Below are positions 10,759 through 19,625 of a stretch of DNA of 64,000 nucleotides, piece by piece (the first letter of the stretch is position 1; every line of letters begins with the position of its first letter). The stretch spans positions 682,001 to 746,000 of the forward strand of contig CAVWVF010000003.1 in the NCBI GenBank assembly GCA_963758335.1, in the 5' to 3' direction. The position numbers and the translations under genes are program-made. Under the pieces are notes generated by a model that made no database searches, was not told the DNA's origin, and saw nothing but the letters and a program-made list of their open reading frames with translations. Source of the DNA: Roseiarcus sp963758335 (lineage in GTDB: Bacteria > Pseudomonadota > Alphaproteobacteria > Rhizobiales > Beijerinckiaceae).

Positions 10759-11719
10759 TCAAGCCGCTTCTTGCTGCTTCTGCTTCTGCTTCTGCTGTGG
10801 GTATGTGGGCAACGCGTTTGCGTTGTCCAAGCGAAGCGGCATATCCACAGCCCTCGCCGCCGCCTCGATTGTGTCCATGCCGGCGCGCCACACCGCCATC
10901 GGCATCAGATTGTTCATCGCCTGGTGCGGGCGCCGAAAATTGTAAAAGGTCATCCAGGAACTGATGCCGGCCCGCGCCTCGCGGCCATCGGCGTAGGCTT
11001 TCAGATGCACTTCTTCATACTTGTTCATACTTGATCGAGCGCCACAGCCGTTCGATGAAAATGTTGTCCATGAAACGGCCGCGTCCGTCCGTCGAAATCG
11101 CGACGCCGGCCGCCGCGAGCTTGCCGACGAAAGCCTCGGAGGTGAAAGTGGAGCCCTGATCGGTATTGAAAATCCGCGGCTTTCCGAACCGAAGCAGCGC
11201 CTCCTCCAGCGCCGCCGCGCAGAAGCTCGCATCGTTGGTGCTCGACAGCCGCCACGCCAGAACCGCCCGGCTCGCCCAGTCGATGATCGCCACCAGATAG
11301 ATGAAGCCGCACGCCATCGGGATGTAGGTCACGTCGGCCGCCCACACGTGGTTCGGCTCGACAATCTTCAGGCCGCGCAGCAGGTAGGGGTATATCTTGC
11401 GCCCGGGCGCGGCTTTGCTCGTGCCGGGGCGTGGAACCAGCGCTTCGATCCCCATCACCCGCATCAGCCGCCGCACTCGCTTGCGGTTGACCCCACGGCC
11501 TTCCTTGTTGAGTTCGAAGGTCATTCGCCGCGAGCCGTAGAACGGAAGTTCGAGATGCAGTTCGTCGATGCGGCGCATCACCGCCAGATCGTCCGCCCGG
11601 GCGACGGGCTTGGGGCGGTAGACCGCCGAGCGCGCCACGCCCACAAGCGCGCATTGGCGGCGCACCGACAGGTCCTTGCCAGGCCGTTCGACCATCGCTC
11701 TTCGATCGGGCGCGCTCAT
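10759..11719 (-). pseudogene. IS3-family transposase OrfB, frameshifted by a 10-bp tandem duplication
   Basis: The frame from 11719 encodes the integrase core with catalytic Asp in VWAADVTYIP, Asp in FNTDQGSTF and Glu in NIFIERLWRSIK. It stops early just after RSIKYEQV. The 10-mer TTCATACTTG occurs twice in tandem at 11014-11033. Deleting one copy restores ...IKYEEVHLKAYADG... into the frame ending at 10759. The tail has a QKQKQKQQ stretch from a TTCTGC hexamer repeat. OrfB normally forms a fusion with OrfA by frameshifting. This copy is probably inactive. Confidence 0.82.
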
Positions 11720-12009
11720 CGACCTGGCCTCCTGGCCAAGAAATCCCGTTCGACCGTCAGTTGGCCGATCTTGGCGTAAAGCTTGGCCGTCTCACGTTCG
11801 CGCTCCTCCTCGCCATCGCCCGAACCGCTCGCCCCGCGCGCGAACAGGCTCGCCGCATTGTCGAGAACCTGCTTCTTCCAGGCATAAATCTGGTTCGGAT
11901 GCACCCCGTGCCGCTTCGCCAGTTCCGGAACCGTCGCATCCTCGCGCAACGCCTCGAGCGCAATCTTCGCCTTGAACGCCGCATCAAACTTCTTGCGTGA
12001 CTTCGTCAT
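11716..12009 (-). CDS. IS3-family transposase OrfA (helix-turn-helix)
   Basis: The protein, taken from MTKSRKKFDAAFKAKIALEALRED, is about 97 residues. It has the OrfA helix-turn-helix (ATVPELAKRHGVHPNQIYAWKKQ) and a C-terminal helix with leucine-zipper character (KLYAKIGQLTVERDFL). An in-frame ATG lies upstream at 12048, but the usual family start is chosen here. Its end overlaps the orfB start by 4 bp. It supplies DNA binding for the transposase. Confidence 0.85.
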   Translation of the reverse strand: MTKSRKKFDAAFKAKIALEALREDATVPELAKRHGVHPNQIYAWKKQVLDNAASLFARGASGSGDGEEERERETAKLYAKIGQLTVERDFLARRPGR

Positions 12010-12086
12010 TTCTCGCTCCATCGGTTGCGACAGAGCAGGACATTTCACACCTTAGCCAATGGTCCTGAATCCGGGGTCCAGCTCAC

Positions 12087-13007
12087 TACGACTGGTCCTC
12101 GGTCGAAGGTGGTATCGCGCCGTGGGCTGCGGCGGGCAAGAAGACCGGGCTCGTTTTTGTCGGGGTGGATGAGCAGTGCAGCCAGGAGCTGAACCAAACC
12201 GCCAGCTGCTCGATCCTCGCGACGCCGGACTACGTGGTCGCCGCCCTCGGCGGGCTGAACGGACCAAACATGATCCACTGTGGTCCCGTCGTCGTGCACG
12301 GGACATCGAAGCAGCGTCCGGCGACCCCGGTCTACTGGCGGTCAGCCTATGGGGACAACTGGAAGAAATTCATTTCTGCGGCCCTGGCGAAGTATCAGGG
12401 AGACCCACGGGTTTCCTGCATCCGCTTCGGCCTCGGGGCGGGCGGCGAGGTGGTCCCAATGATCGAGGCTGACACGGACTCAACTTGCAAGGCGGAATGG
12501 AACGCCGCCGGGATGAGCTACAACACCTGGCTCAGCTACACGGCTGGGGTCGTCGATTACATCGGGTCGCTCAACCCAACCGTCCCAATCTTCGCCCCGG
12601 TGAGCTACATTTATTCGTGGGATCAGGGTACGGTCGGATTCGCGAACGTGCTGGGAGCCGAGGCGGCCAAGTTCCACTTCTCGGTCGGGAACTCTGGCTA
12701 CAGCGGCGTCGACACCGCGTGGAACACGCTCTACGCGAAGGTGCGCCAGACGACGCAGACCTATATGCAGCCGGCGAACGACCATCTGTCGGAGTCGGTG
12801 ACCGACCCGAAGTTCATGGCGAACATCCTTGCCGCTGCCGACCAGGCGAATATCAAGACCTACGAGTTGTATCCGGACATTTATCAAGCCGCCTACCAAT
12901 CTGGCTTCGTCAGCCAGACGAAGATGCTGGCAGTGCGGGCGGCGCTGGAGGCGATCGGAACCCCGTTGTCGTGCTTCATCGATCCGAATTGGTCGCCACC
13001 GTCGTAA
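12087..13007 (+). pseudogene. 3' part of the IS3-split secreted TIM-barrel-like protein
   Basis: The frame continues from the IS3 right end as YDWSSVEGGIAPWAAAGKKTGLVFVGVDEQ and runs to TAA at 13007. The body (DNWKKFISAALAKYQGDPR, GMSYNTWLSYTAGVVDYIGSLNP, YELYPDIYQAAY) looks like an alpha/beta-barrel glycosidase-type fold, but I cannot assign a family. Several cysteines suggest an exported protein. The neighbour at 13192-14007 is a clear paralogue. An internal ATG at 12165 could start a leaderless fragment of 280 residues that would not be exported. Confidence 0.7.
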
Positions 13008-13113
13008 CGATCAAGGTCGAGGTTTCCCTGCCCCAAGGCCGCGAGCGTGGATAGACGATGCGCGTCGTCTTCGCGCGCAGGGAGCACGCTTGCTGAGATC
13101 GCTGAAGCCGTAG

Positions 13114-13186
13114 ATTGCCGCAAGCTCGGGCGGCGCGTGCGATGCTACGTCCGGCACGCCGGGCGCCGCCGCGGGCGTGCCGGACA
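13114..13186. repeat. 73-bp dispersed repeat, copy 2
   Basis: This is the same unit as 9227-9299, with the stem CCGGCACGCC (13151-13160) / GGCGTGCCGG (13174-13183). It ends about 6-9 bp before the open frame of the truncated paralogue starts. It may therefore mark the recombination point that removed that gene's 5' end. Confidence 0.6.
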
Positions 13187-13191
13187 GCTAG

Positions 13192-14007
13192 CGCGTCCCA
13201 AAGACCTACTCGGCTTTTTCGGGGGCCGACAACACGACGCTTCTCGCGACGCCGGATTACGTCATGAAACAGGTCGACGTCGTCAAGTGCGACCCGACGT
13301 ACATCCGCAAGAGCGGCGGCACGATCTACACCGAAGACGTTCCGCCGACCCAGGTCTATTGGGAGGCGGGCTACCATGACAACTGGAAGAAATTCATCAA
13401 GGCGGCGATCCTCAAATATCAGGACGATCCCCGCATCGCCTACATGCGGTTCGGGACCGGGGTGAGCGGAGAGAGCGACCAGATGGTGGGCGCAAGCAAC
13501 GAACCGTCCTGCGTCACTGCATGGAACTCATATGGCATGAGCTATTCGCGCTGGCTCGCCAATGCGCTGTCGATTGTCGACTATATCGCTTCGCTTAACC
13601 CTCATATTCCGATCACGGTCGGCGTGAACGATATCGGAGTGTGGGACAAAGGCGACCTTGGGTTTGCCACCGCCCTCGCGGATGAGGCGGCGAAATTCGG
13701 TTTCCTCGTAGGCAGTGCGGGCTTCACCGGCTTCTATGCGGACTGGAACGCCTTCTATTACGATCAGCGACAGCATACCCAGACCTATATGCAGACCGCC
13801 AACCCCCAGTTTCAGAACCTTCCTCCGATCCTGCAGAACGCACGCGGTCTCGGCATTCAGCTATACGAGCTATATCCGGACGATTATCAGGTCGCCTATT
13901 ACCCGACCTCGACCGACAGTTCGACCTTGAGCAAGGCGCTTAAGGCGGCGCTCGACGCGATCGGCACGCCGGCTTCATGCACGATCGATCAGAGCTGGGG
14001 AGGTTGA
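13192..14007 (+). pseudogene. 5'-truncated paralogue of the secreted TIM-barrel-like protein
   Basis: The frame opens after a TAG at 13189-13191 and reads VPKTYSAFSGADNTTLLATPDYV, which aligns with SILATPDYVV of the gene ending at 13007. Shared blocks follow: NWKKFI, KYQDDPRIAYMRFGTG, GMSYSRWL, VDYIASLNP, RQHTQTYMQ and YELYPDDYQVAYY. The signal peptide and the first third of the domain are missing. An ATG at 13264 could give a 247-residue cytoplasmic product, but export would be lost. No promoter is evident. Gene order suggests a tandem duplication followed by loss. Confidence 0.72.
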
Positions 14008-14084
14008 CGGAGGCCGAAAGCCGCGCCGTGGTCGTCGCTGAGGCGAAGCCGAAGCGATCGTCTTGGATCAGTCACAGCGCGCCC

Positions 14085-14366
14085 GAGGCGACCGACATCG
14101 GGGGCTAGATTGAACGTTCCCGCGCTGATCGCAAGCGTGCCGCCGATCGTCAGCGAGGCCGAGGCGCCGTCATCGTTGAGGGTGGCGTTCGCGCTCGAGA
14201 GCGTCAGCGAACTCGCGGCGTCGGCCGAGTCGACAGTGACGGCGTAGTTGCTGCCTGTCGCCGAGATGGTCGCGGGGTCCGACGACGTCGGCGGACCGCC
14301 GGAGGGCGACCAGTCGCTCGCGACATTCCAGTCGCCGCTGCCGAGGTTCCAGGAATATGCCGTCAT
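14085..14366 (-). pseudogene. Fragment of a third beta-strand-repeat protein (paralogue C)
   Basis: The N-terminal module (MTAYSWNLGSGDWNVASDWSPSGG) and the following block up to GGTLAISAGTFN closely match protein B. Homology ends near 14085 after a small deletion that changes frame, and nothing of the repeats or C-terminus remains. The ribosome binding site region (GGAGGGCGGGTCATG) is intact. It lies downstream of the beta-propeller gene on the same strand, which mirrors the phosphoesterase-B-A arrangement. Confidence 0.78.
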
Positions 14367-14407
14367 GACCCGCCCTCCGCTTGTGTCGCGTAGCCCGCCA
14401 TCCCTCG

Positions 14408-14420
14408 AAACAACGATCTA
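14408..14420 (-). promoter_or_regulatory. Shared upstream motif, copy 1 (tentative)
   Basis: TAGATCGTTGTTT (minus strand) lies 42 bp upstream of the repeat-protein fragment's ATG. The identical 13-mer is at 16558-16570, 78 bp upstream of the beta-propeller gene. The flanks also resemble each other. It could be a common regulatory site or simply part of a duplicated leader. Confidence 0.3.
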
Positions 14421-14548
14421 TGCTGGCCCAACTCACCAGCCGCCGGAACATCGAGGCCGACGAAACCGCGAGCCTCTTTCAGCCTCCTCGTATATCGACC
14501 GGACCACTCCCGGCCGGCACAAAGGCCAGATTTTCCGGCCGCCTGCCA

Positions 14549-16480
14549 TCACTGGTCGGGCGACCAGAACGCCGACGACTGCTTGGCGTGCACGACCGAG
14601 GCGGCAAGAAGCACGTCGTTTGGCGAAACTGTGCCGGTTACCTCGACGGCCTGGCCGAGCGCCGCGGCAACGGCGTTGCCAGCCGCCTCGGCCCCCTGCG
14701 TGTCAACCCGCACAGACTGTCCGCTGCGGGTTTCGATGGTCAGCCAGCCATCGTCCATTTGCCTGATCCAGCCGGTGACGGTGTGTGTGCCCGGCTTGGC
14801 CGGCATGGGGGCGGCCTCCGGCGCGCTCTCGCCGGCGGTCACAGCGGAGGCGCCGGCGGCGGTCGTCGGCGCGGCCGCGGGCGGCAGGCCGAAGACTTGC
14901 ACCTCCTTGTAACTGCCGACATAAACATGGCCGTTCGCAACGGTCGGAACGATATTCGCGTTGCTGTTGCCGTTGGTCCAGTTTCCGGCCGGCGTCTGCA
15001 GCAGGATGTGGCCGGTGGCTGGGTCGATCGCGTACAGGGTCGGGGCGCCCGGAATGGCGGTCGGCCGGCCGACCGCCCAGATGATCGTGGTCCCGGGCAG
15101 CACCCCGTTCGAGGAGGCGCTGGTGAAGAAACCGCCGTCCTGGCCGCTGATGATGGGGACCGCGCGTTCCTGGGTGAGCGTTGCGGGCGAGCTGTCCGAG
15201 GTGGCGAGGTCCCAGATGATCACGCTGGAGCCGCCGCTGGACACGACGCGATAGACGCCGTCGGCGCCCTGGTAGAATGACGGCCCGCACCAGCACGGCC
15301 CGATCGGGTAGGTCGCGAGCAGGTTCACGCTGTTGGCGGGCGTGGCGTCGAGCAGGTACATGTTGCCCACCTTGCCCGCCGCGATCAAAAGGCGCGGGTT
15401 GAGGCCCGGCATCGTCGGCAGCACCATGACCCCGCCCGATCCGAGCTCGATGTCGGACGTGTCCAGTTTCTCCTGGTGAGGGTCGGTGAAATACCCCTCG
15501 ATCACGGACAGGTCGGGCGCCACCTTCACGACGCTCTCGGACAGGTTCGACGGCGCCGCATACGTGCCATGGTGGGTATTCCCGGTCGCCAGATAGATGT
15601 TGTCGCCCGCGGTCAGCGTCGAGGGTCCATATCCCGACATCCAGATCGCGGTCAGATACTGCTTATCGTCCAAATGCAGCCTTCTCCGATTGGTGAGGTA
15701 GTCGGCCCGGAGCATGGCCAGGGTGGGCGTGCGCCATCCGAGCAGCCAGCCCCGCGTCTCCAGCGCCGCCTGGTCGCAATAGCTGGCGAACGCGGCGTAG
15801 AGCCTGGAGCCGGACAGCAGGAGGGAGGCCCGCTGGCGCGAGACAGCCGAGTTGAACGCGTATTGTGAGCCGTCCACCAGGCTTGCCGACGCGCTCACGA
15901 TGGGGGCCGGCGTCACCGTGTCCTGCAGCGTGGACAGGCTGACCGCGTGCACCCGATAGACCGGCTGGTTCGCTTCGTAGGTGTCCGTGATCAGGTAGAT
16001 CAGGCCGGCCTGCGGCGCGATGACCGGCGTGGACCTGATGCCCACGACCCCGGAGTTTTCGGTGCAATGGTTCGGCAGCGTCGAACTCGGGACGGCGGGG
16101 CCAAATTGGTTCGAGCCCAGTTTCTCCCCGGTGTCGCCGTCGAAGGCATACAGGTAGTTTTGGTCGGTCGCGACATTAGACGACCGAGGCGGCAGAGCCT
16201 TGCTGTTTACGGACTGATTGGGAACGACCAGGGGCTGCGCGGTGATGCGGCCAATGACCGGCAACGTATGGAGGAGGGTGAGCTGGCCCGCATTCGACGT
16301 CGTCAACACCGTTTCGTTCTGCTGCCACCCCGTCCGCAGGGTGTCGTTATGGTAGGTAAAAACGCCGGTTTGCGCCTGCGCGGTCGCCGCCGCGCCGGTG
16401 AGCAGTAGGCCCAGCGCGACGCAGCCGACCCGCCACTTCGACGCCGCCCGCGCAACGCCGGCCAAGGGCTGATGTTTCAT
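14549..16480 (-). CDS. Secreted PQQ-type beta-propeller protein
   Basis: The 643-residue product starts with a signal peptide (VGCVALGLLLTGAAATAQAQ). It continues with beta-propeller blades of the PQQ/quinoprotein type (NYLYAFDGDTGEKLG, GLIYLITDTY, TLYAIDPATGHILLQTPAG, GHVYVGSYKEVQVFGLP). No catalytic quinoprotein residues can be assigned, so binding or scaffold roles are as likely as an enzyme. An Ala/Pro linker (about 540-570) leads to a small C-terminal beta domain (HTVTGWIRQMDDGWLTIETRSG) that resembles an OB-like fold. The gene is intact and lies in a cluster of exported proteins. Confidence 0.8.
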   Translation of the reverse strand: MKHQPLAGVARAASKWRVGCVALGLLLTGAAATAQAQTGVFTYHNDTLRTGWQQNETVLTTSNAGQLTLLHTLPVIGRITAQPLVVPNQSVNSKALPPRSSNVATDQNYLYAFDGDTGEKLGSNQFGPAVPSSTLPNHCTENSGVVGIRSTPVIAPQAGLIYLITDTYEANQPVYRVHAVSLSTLQDTVTPAPIVSASASLVDGSQYAFNSAVSRQRASLLLSGSRLYAAFASYCDQAALETRGWLLGWRTPTLAMLRADYLTNRRRLHLDDKQYLTAIWMSGYGPSTLTAGDNIYLATGNTHHGTYAAPSNLSESVVKVAPDLSVIEGYFTDPHQEKLDTSDIELGSGGVMVLPTMPGLNPRLLIAAGKVGNMYLLDATPANSVNLLATYPIGPCWCGPSFYQGADGVYRVVSSGGSSVIIWDLATSDSSPATLTQERAVPIISGQDGGFFTSASSNGVLPGTTIIWAVGRPTAIPGAPTLYAIDPATGHILLQTPAGNWTNGNSNANIVPTVANGHVYVGSYKEVQVFGLPPAAAPTTAAGASAVTAGESAPEAAPMPAKPGTHTVTGWIRQMDDGWLTIETRSGQSVRVDTQGAEAAGNAVAAALGQAVEVTGTVSPNDVLLAASVVHAKQSSAFWSPDQ

Positions 16481-17188
16481 CGTCGGCCTCGCTGCTGAGG
16501 ATGGCGCCCGGCCTCGGCCGGAGCCCTCCGCTTGCTCGCCTAACCCGATACTCCGTCAAACAACGATCTACACTTGCCGAATTGCGCCAATGGGACGCAG
16601 CGGCATGGCGCGCCGAGCGGAGGCCGCGCCCGGCGCCGCGCCGAAGCGCATCGGCGCCGTCGGCGAAAACAGCGCGTCTTCCCGCTCCGCCGTGATCTTC
16701 AAGCAACCTCTGCGGACCCTAAGATTCCTTGAGGCCAATTGCGCCACCCTGAATGAATTGCCAGTCTTTCCCACAGGACGACGAGAGTAATTGAACGTTA
16801 TAATCTTTGCCTCGATGTCTGTCGTTCGACGCGTAAATCGACCGTCGATGCGCCGATGCCTTAATTGTTACATTATTGCCGAGCCACTCAGAGCCACTCA
16901 CGCTTCAATAAGTCCGCAGAACAAGAATGAAGCGATTTACAAACGAATGTCAAGCGGCAAACTTGCCGTGTCGCCGAATTCAAGCAACTCTATTGATCCA
17001 AGATCGGAACATGCGTTTTCACGACCGTCATATACCGGTGTATACCATAGACTGTAGTATACTTGTGTATACTAAAGTCTCAGCTGTACCGAGAGCGCCC
17101 GCCGCTGCGTCAAGGAAGTCGAGCGTCCGTCGACGTCGGCGGGACGCGCAGCGCGCCTGCCGGCCGACGCGCGGGCGGCGTCAGGAGC
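16481..17188. other. Gene-free, locally AT-rich interval
   Basis: About 700 bp without a convincing gene. The part 16780-17080 has a lower GC content than the surroundings and holds GTATAC-type palindromes. The 13-mer motif at 16558-16570 lies near the beta-propeller gene start. The AT-rich part may be a promoter region or imported DNA. Confidence 0.4.
17056..17073. promoter_or_regulatory. Operator-like palindrome
   Basis: AGTATAC-TTGT-GTATACT is a perfect 7-bp-arm inverted repeat. A related imperfect site (TATACCGGTGTATA) lies at 17031-17044. Together they look like paired binding sites. No regulator gene is adjacent, and the nearest downstream plus-strand gene starts at 17469. Confidence 0.35.
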
Positions 17189-17292
17189 ACGATGATCGTG
17201 CTTGTCGCGGTCTCGTTGAAGGGTGAAACTGTCCTGCGTGAAATTGCCGGCGAATTTGAGGGCGAGGTTGTGCGTTCCGTTCGGGTCGCCCA
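17189..17292 (-). pseudogene. Relic of the C-terminal module of a beta-strand-repeat protein
   Basis: The minus strand reads GDPNGTHNLALKFAGNFTQDSFT, matching DGTHNVALKFAGNFTQSSFT near the end of protein B. It then shifts frame before a TSTIIVL remnant of the terminal TNTIIGHT motif. About 100 bp remain. It shows that a further gene of this family once lay here. Confidence 0.7.
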
Positions 17293-17468
17293 TCTGACTC
17301 CAATCGACGGCCGACGAGGGTCTCGTCACAGCTTCGGACGAATCGTCTGCGCGCGCCGGCCGCCACTCGTGCCCGGACCGTGCGGCCCGCCCTTAACACT
17401 CCGCTCGCCGTACGGAGCAGAGAATCGGCGGCCGTCAAAATGACGAGTTGGCCTGATACTTGTGACAC

Positions 17469-17669
17469 ATGCGTTTCTTCGTCCACTCAGGAGAGGCCCT
17501 TCAAGAGCTTGTGGAGCGCTACGATAGCGCCGCGTTGGCGCTTGAGGCGGTGTCCATCCTCGCTCAGAGGCTGCCAAACATTCGAGTTTTCAACGAAAAT
17601 GGCGATCAGGTGAGCCCAGCCGAGCTTCAGCAATTGGCGGCGGAAGAAAACGAATCCGACGACGCCTAG
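17469..17669 (+). CDS. Small conserved-looking protein, 66 aa
   Basis: The product MRFFVHSGEALQELVERYDS has balanced composition, a helix-rich acidic C-terminus (QLAAEENESDDA) and no membrane segment. Composition and codon use look genuine compared with the overlapping shadow frames. It stands alone. Function unknown. Confidence 0.5.
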   Translation: MRFFVHSGEALQELVERYDSAALALEAVSILAQRLPNIRVFNENGDQVSPAELQQLAAEENESDDA

Positions 17670-18399
17670 GGCGGGAGCATGCGGCTCGACAGCGACCGCG
17701 CCGGGTGGCCGTCAGTCCTCTCGGCGCTGCGTGAGCCGGCCGCGTCGGCGCTCTGGCGGGGGATTCGCGGATGGAACAAGGCCTCGCGTTAGAATAGGTT
17801 CAGACGAAAAGGACGGGGAGAAAGTGTTCTCCTCGTCCTTGAGGGTTATGCGAAAGAAAAGTCTGTGGTTTAATATCCCCGCAAACGCGTCTGTGGGGAG
17901 CTTTGGCGCACCCATCCTCGCTTTCGTCTAGCGCCCGCCAGCGAGGTCCGTCTAGCTGCTCGCTAGAAAGGTCATCTAGCTACGACATGATGACGAAGTC
18001 AACGAGGACCGTCGCGATTCAGTCATAATTCCCGTTGCTGTTGCATGCCTGCAACGTTGACGCCTGCAAGTTCCCCGCCCGCTTGACTTCGACCCTCGTT
18101 ACTGGGGCCGCAAGCGCGTCCACAACGCCGACGAGATCATGGCGGAAATCGTCGCCCTGCGGCTTTGGAGAGCATCTGGAGCGCTCCGGCTTCGTCCTCA
18201 TGAAGCCGCCGGCGGACGTGGGGGCGCGGCGCTCGAGTGCGGATACGAGGCTGAGCGCGAATAAATTGGCAAACCTCCGTGTTCACAAAGCGGTGTGGTT
18301 CGCGTGGAATTGTCTAACTCGCGGGGCAACGTCTGCGGAAAATCCGTTCCCCTGACGTTCGTCCAAGCAACGGCAGGCATCAGCGACGGAAAAAGCTCC
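17670..18399. other. Gene-free interval with one strong hairpin
   Basis: No convincing gene. AAGGACGGGGAGAA (17809-17822) pairs with TTCTCCTCGTCCTT (17827-17840) around AGTG with one G-T pair, a 14-bp stem of terminator or RNA character. No T run follows directly. Confidence 0.4.
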
Positions 18400-18693
18400 A
18401 TGGCGCGCGATTGGGAGATCGAATTCGAGGAAGCGGAGCCAGGCGAAGTGTTCGTACGCGCCGATCTCGGGCCGTTCGGCGAGGTCACGGCCGGTGTATT
18501 TCTGATCAGGCGGACCGGCGTCCACTATAGGCGCACCGGCATGAGCGTCGAGCCGATAGCGGCAACTGCTCAATCACCCTACGAAAATCGTGCGTTGATC
18601 GCCGACATCAACCGCTATCTTGAGCGCATGAGGGACGTTGAGCGCCCGATGCCTGATTTCGCGTCGGCGATCGAGGCGCTGGGGCCGAAGTAA
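18400..18693 (+). CDS. Hypothetical protein, 97 aa
   Basis: The ATG at 18400 gives MARDWEIEFEEAEPGEVFVRADLG, an acidic beta-rich start followed by a helical part (ENRALIADINRYLERMRDVERP). The frame is open further upstream to 18295, but the start at 18400 gives the more protein-like composition. No motif is recognised. It may be monocistronic. Confidence 0.5.
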   Translation: MARDWEIEFEEAEPGEVFVRADLGPFGEVTAGVFLIRRTGVHYRRTGMSVEPIAATAQSPYENRALIADINRYLERMRDVERPMPDFASAIEALGPK

Positions 18694-18967
18694 CATGGGC
18701 TCCGAGCGAGCGACGGTGTGTGAGGCGGATCACAGCGTAGGGCGACGCTTTGCATTAGGTTTAGACCGCAAGGCTCGCGGCCGAACCGGCCACAGCTTCC
18801 AGGTAGACGTGCGCGCGGGCGGGAAGTCCGCGATGGCTAACTTTCAGGACAGTCGGCCGACGAGTTGGAGGCTAGGCGCGCCGCCGGATCCAGAGGACGG
18901 CGAGCGATATAGCTGATTCGGTCTCGGCTGTAGGTGCATCGTTTGGTATCGGGGAGTGGCTGTCAAA

Positions 18968-19198
18968 ATGGCAATGAATGAGGCTCGTTCGATTGGTCAA
19001 ACCGGTCTATCTGTTGCCGGCGGACAATCGCGCCTCGCCGAAAACGACGACCGGCCGAGTCCGGAAGAAGGGCGTCGCCTGATTCTTGCTTTCATGAATA
19101 TTCGGCGCCCCGCACTGCGCGAGGCGATAATCAATAGCGTGACGGAGCTGTCAGGACGTCACGGCGATGGAGGAGTAACCTTCAGCGGAGAACTCTGA
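18968..19198 (+). CDS. Small hypothetical protein, about 76 aa
   Basis: The product has a polar N-terminus and a helical core RLILAFMNIRRPALREAIINSVTELS. I have a vague recollection of similar short proteins in rhizobial genomes, but cannot name a family. An alternative GTG start lies at 18956. Its 3' end overlaps the converging gene at 19182 by 17 bp. Confidence 0.5.
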   Translation: MAMNEARSIGQTGLSVAGGQSRLAENDDRPSPEEGRRLILAFMNIRRPALREAIINSVTELSGRHGDGGVTFSGEL

Positions 19199-19346
19199 AA
19201 TTCGCCACCGCGCCAGCTCTTTCTTTAGAACGAGCTACCCGCGCCTCCAAAATAGCCATATCGATTAGATACAGCAGGAAGTTGTTATTGGCGTGTTCCG
19301 CTATTTTACGGATCCGGATTAGCTCAATTTCCATCAGGTCAAGCAT
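19182..19346 (-). CDS. Small hypothetical protein, 54 aa
   Basis: MLDLMEIELIRIRKIAEHANNNFLLYLIDMAILEAR is amphipathic and helix-rich and resembles short proteins seen in Hyphomicrobiales genomes. The frame continues upstream to an ATG at 19427, but that extension is less protein-like. It converges on the preceding small gene. Function unknown. Confidence 0.5.
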   Translation of the reverse strand: MLDLMEIELIRIRKIAEHANNNFLLYLIDMAILEARVARSKERAGAVANFRVLR

Positions 19347-19551
19347 CTTCTCTCCGGCACTGATACCGACAAGCCGACGCCAGCCAATCCCCGCAACTTG
19401 TGCGCCGCGCAGGCGTTCGCGCTGCAACGACTCGCAAGCTGGTTCATAATGCGTCGAACTTATGGCTGCGATCGTGGCGAGGCGGCGCCAACTTTGTGGT
19501 GATATTTCCCGCCGAGCCTATTGACAGCCCGTCCGGTTGCAATAGCGTGGT

Positions 19552-19625
19552 GAATTGGGCATCGCGCGACTGCGCGACTTGGGACGACGACGGGGAGAGA
19601 CATGGCCGCCTTCGGGCGGCCTTTT
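19552..19625 (+). ncRNA. Candidate small RNA with promoter and terminator
   Basis: TTGACA at 19521-19526 is followed after about 16-17 bp by a weak -10 like TAGCGT. The putative transcript contains a hairpin TCGCGC-GACT-GCGCGA. It ends in a perfect terminator GGCCGCC-TTCG-GGCGGCC followed by TTTTT (to 19625). No open frame of note lies between. The size (about 75 nt) and architecture fit a trans-acting sRNA. No Rfam family could be assigned by eye. Confidence 0.45.

Larger units (their letters stand above)
10681..12086 (-). mobile_element. IS3-family insertion sequence
   Basis: The element carries orfA and orfB on the minus strand and has imperfect terminal inverted repeats. The left end reads TGAACTGGACCCC, and the reverse complement of the right end reads TGAGCTGGACCCC. 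It is about 1.4 kb. A 3-bp TAC flanks it on both sides and fits a target duplication. The exact ends are uncertain by 2-3 bp, because the TG/CA dinucleotides expected for the family start 2 bp inside the left limit given. It interrupts a secreted protein gene. Confidence 0.82.
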
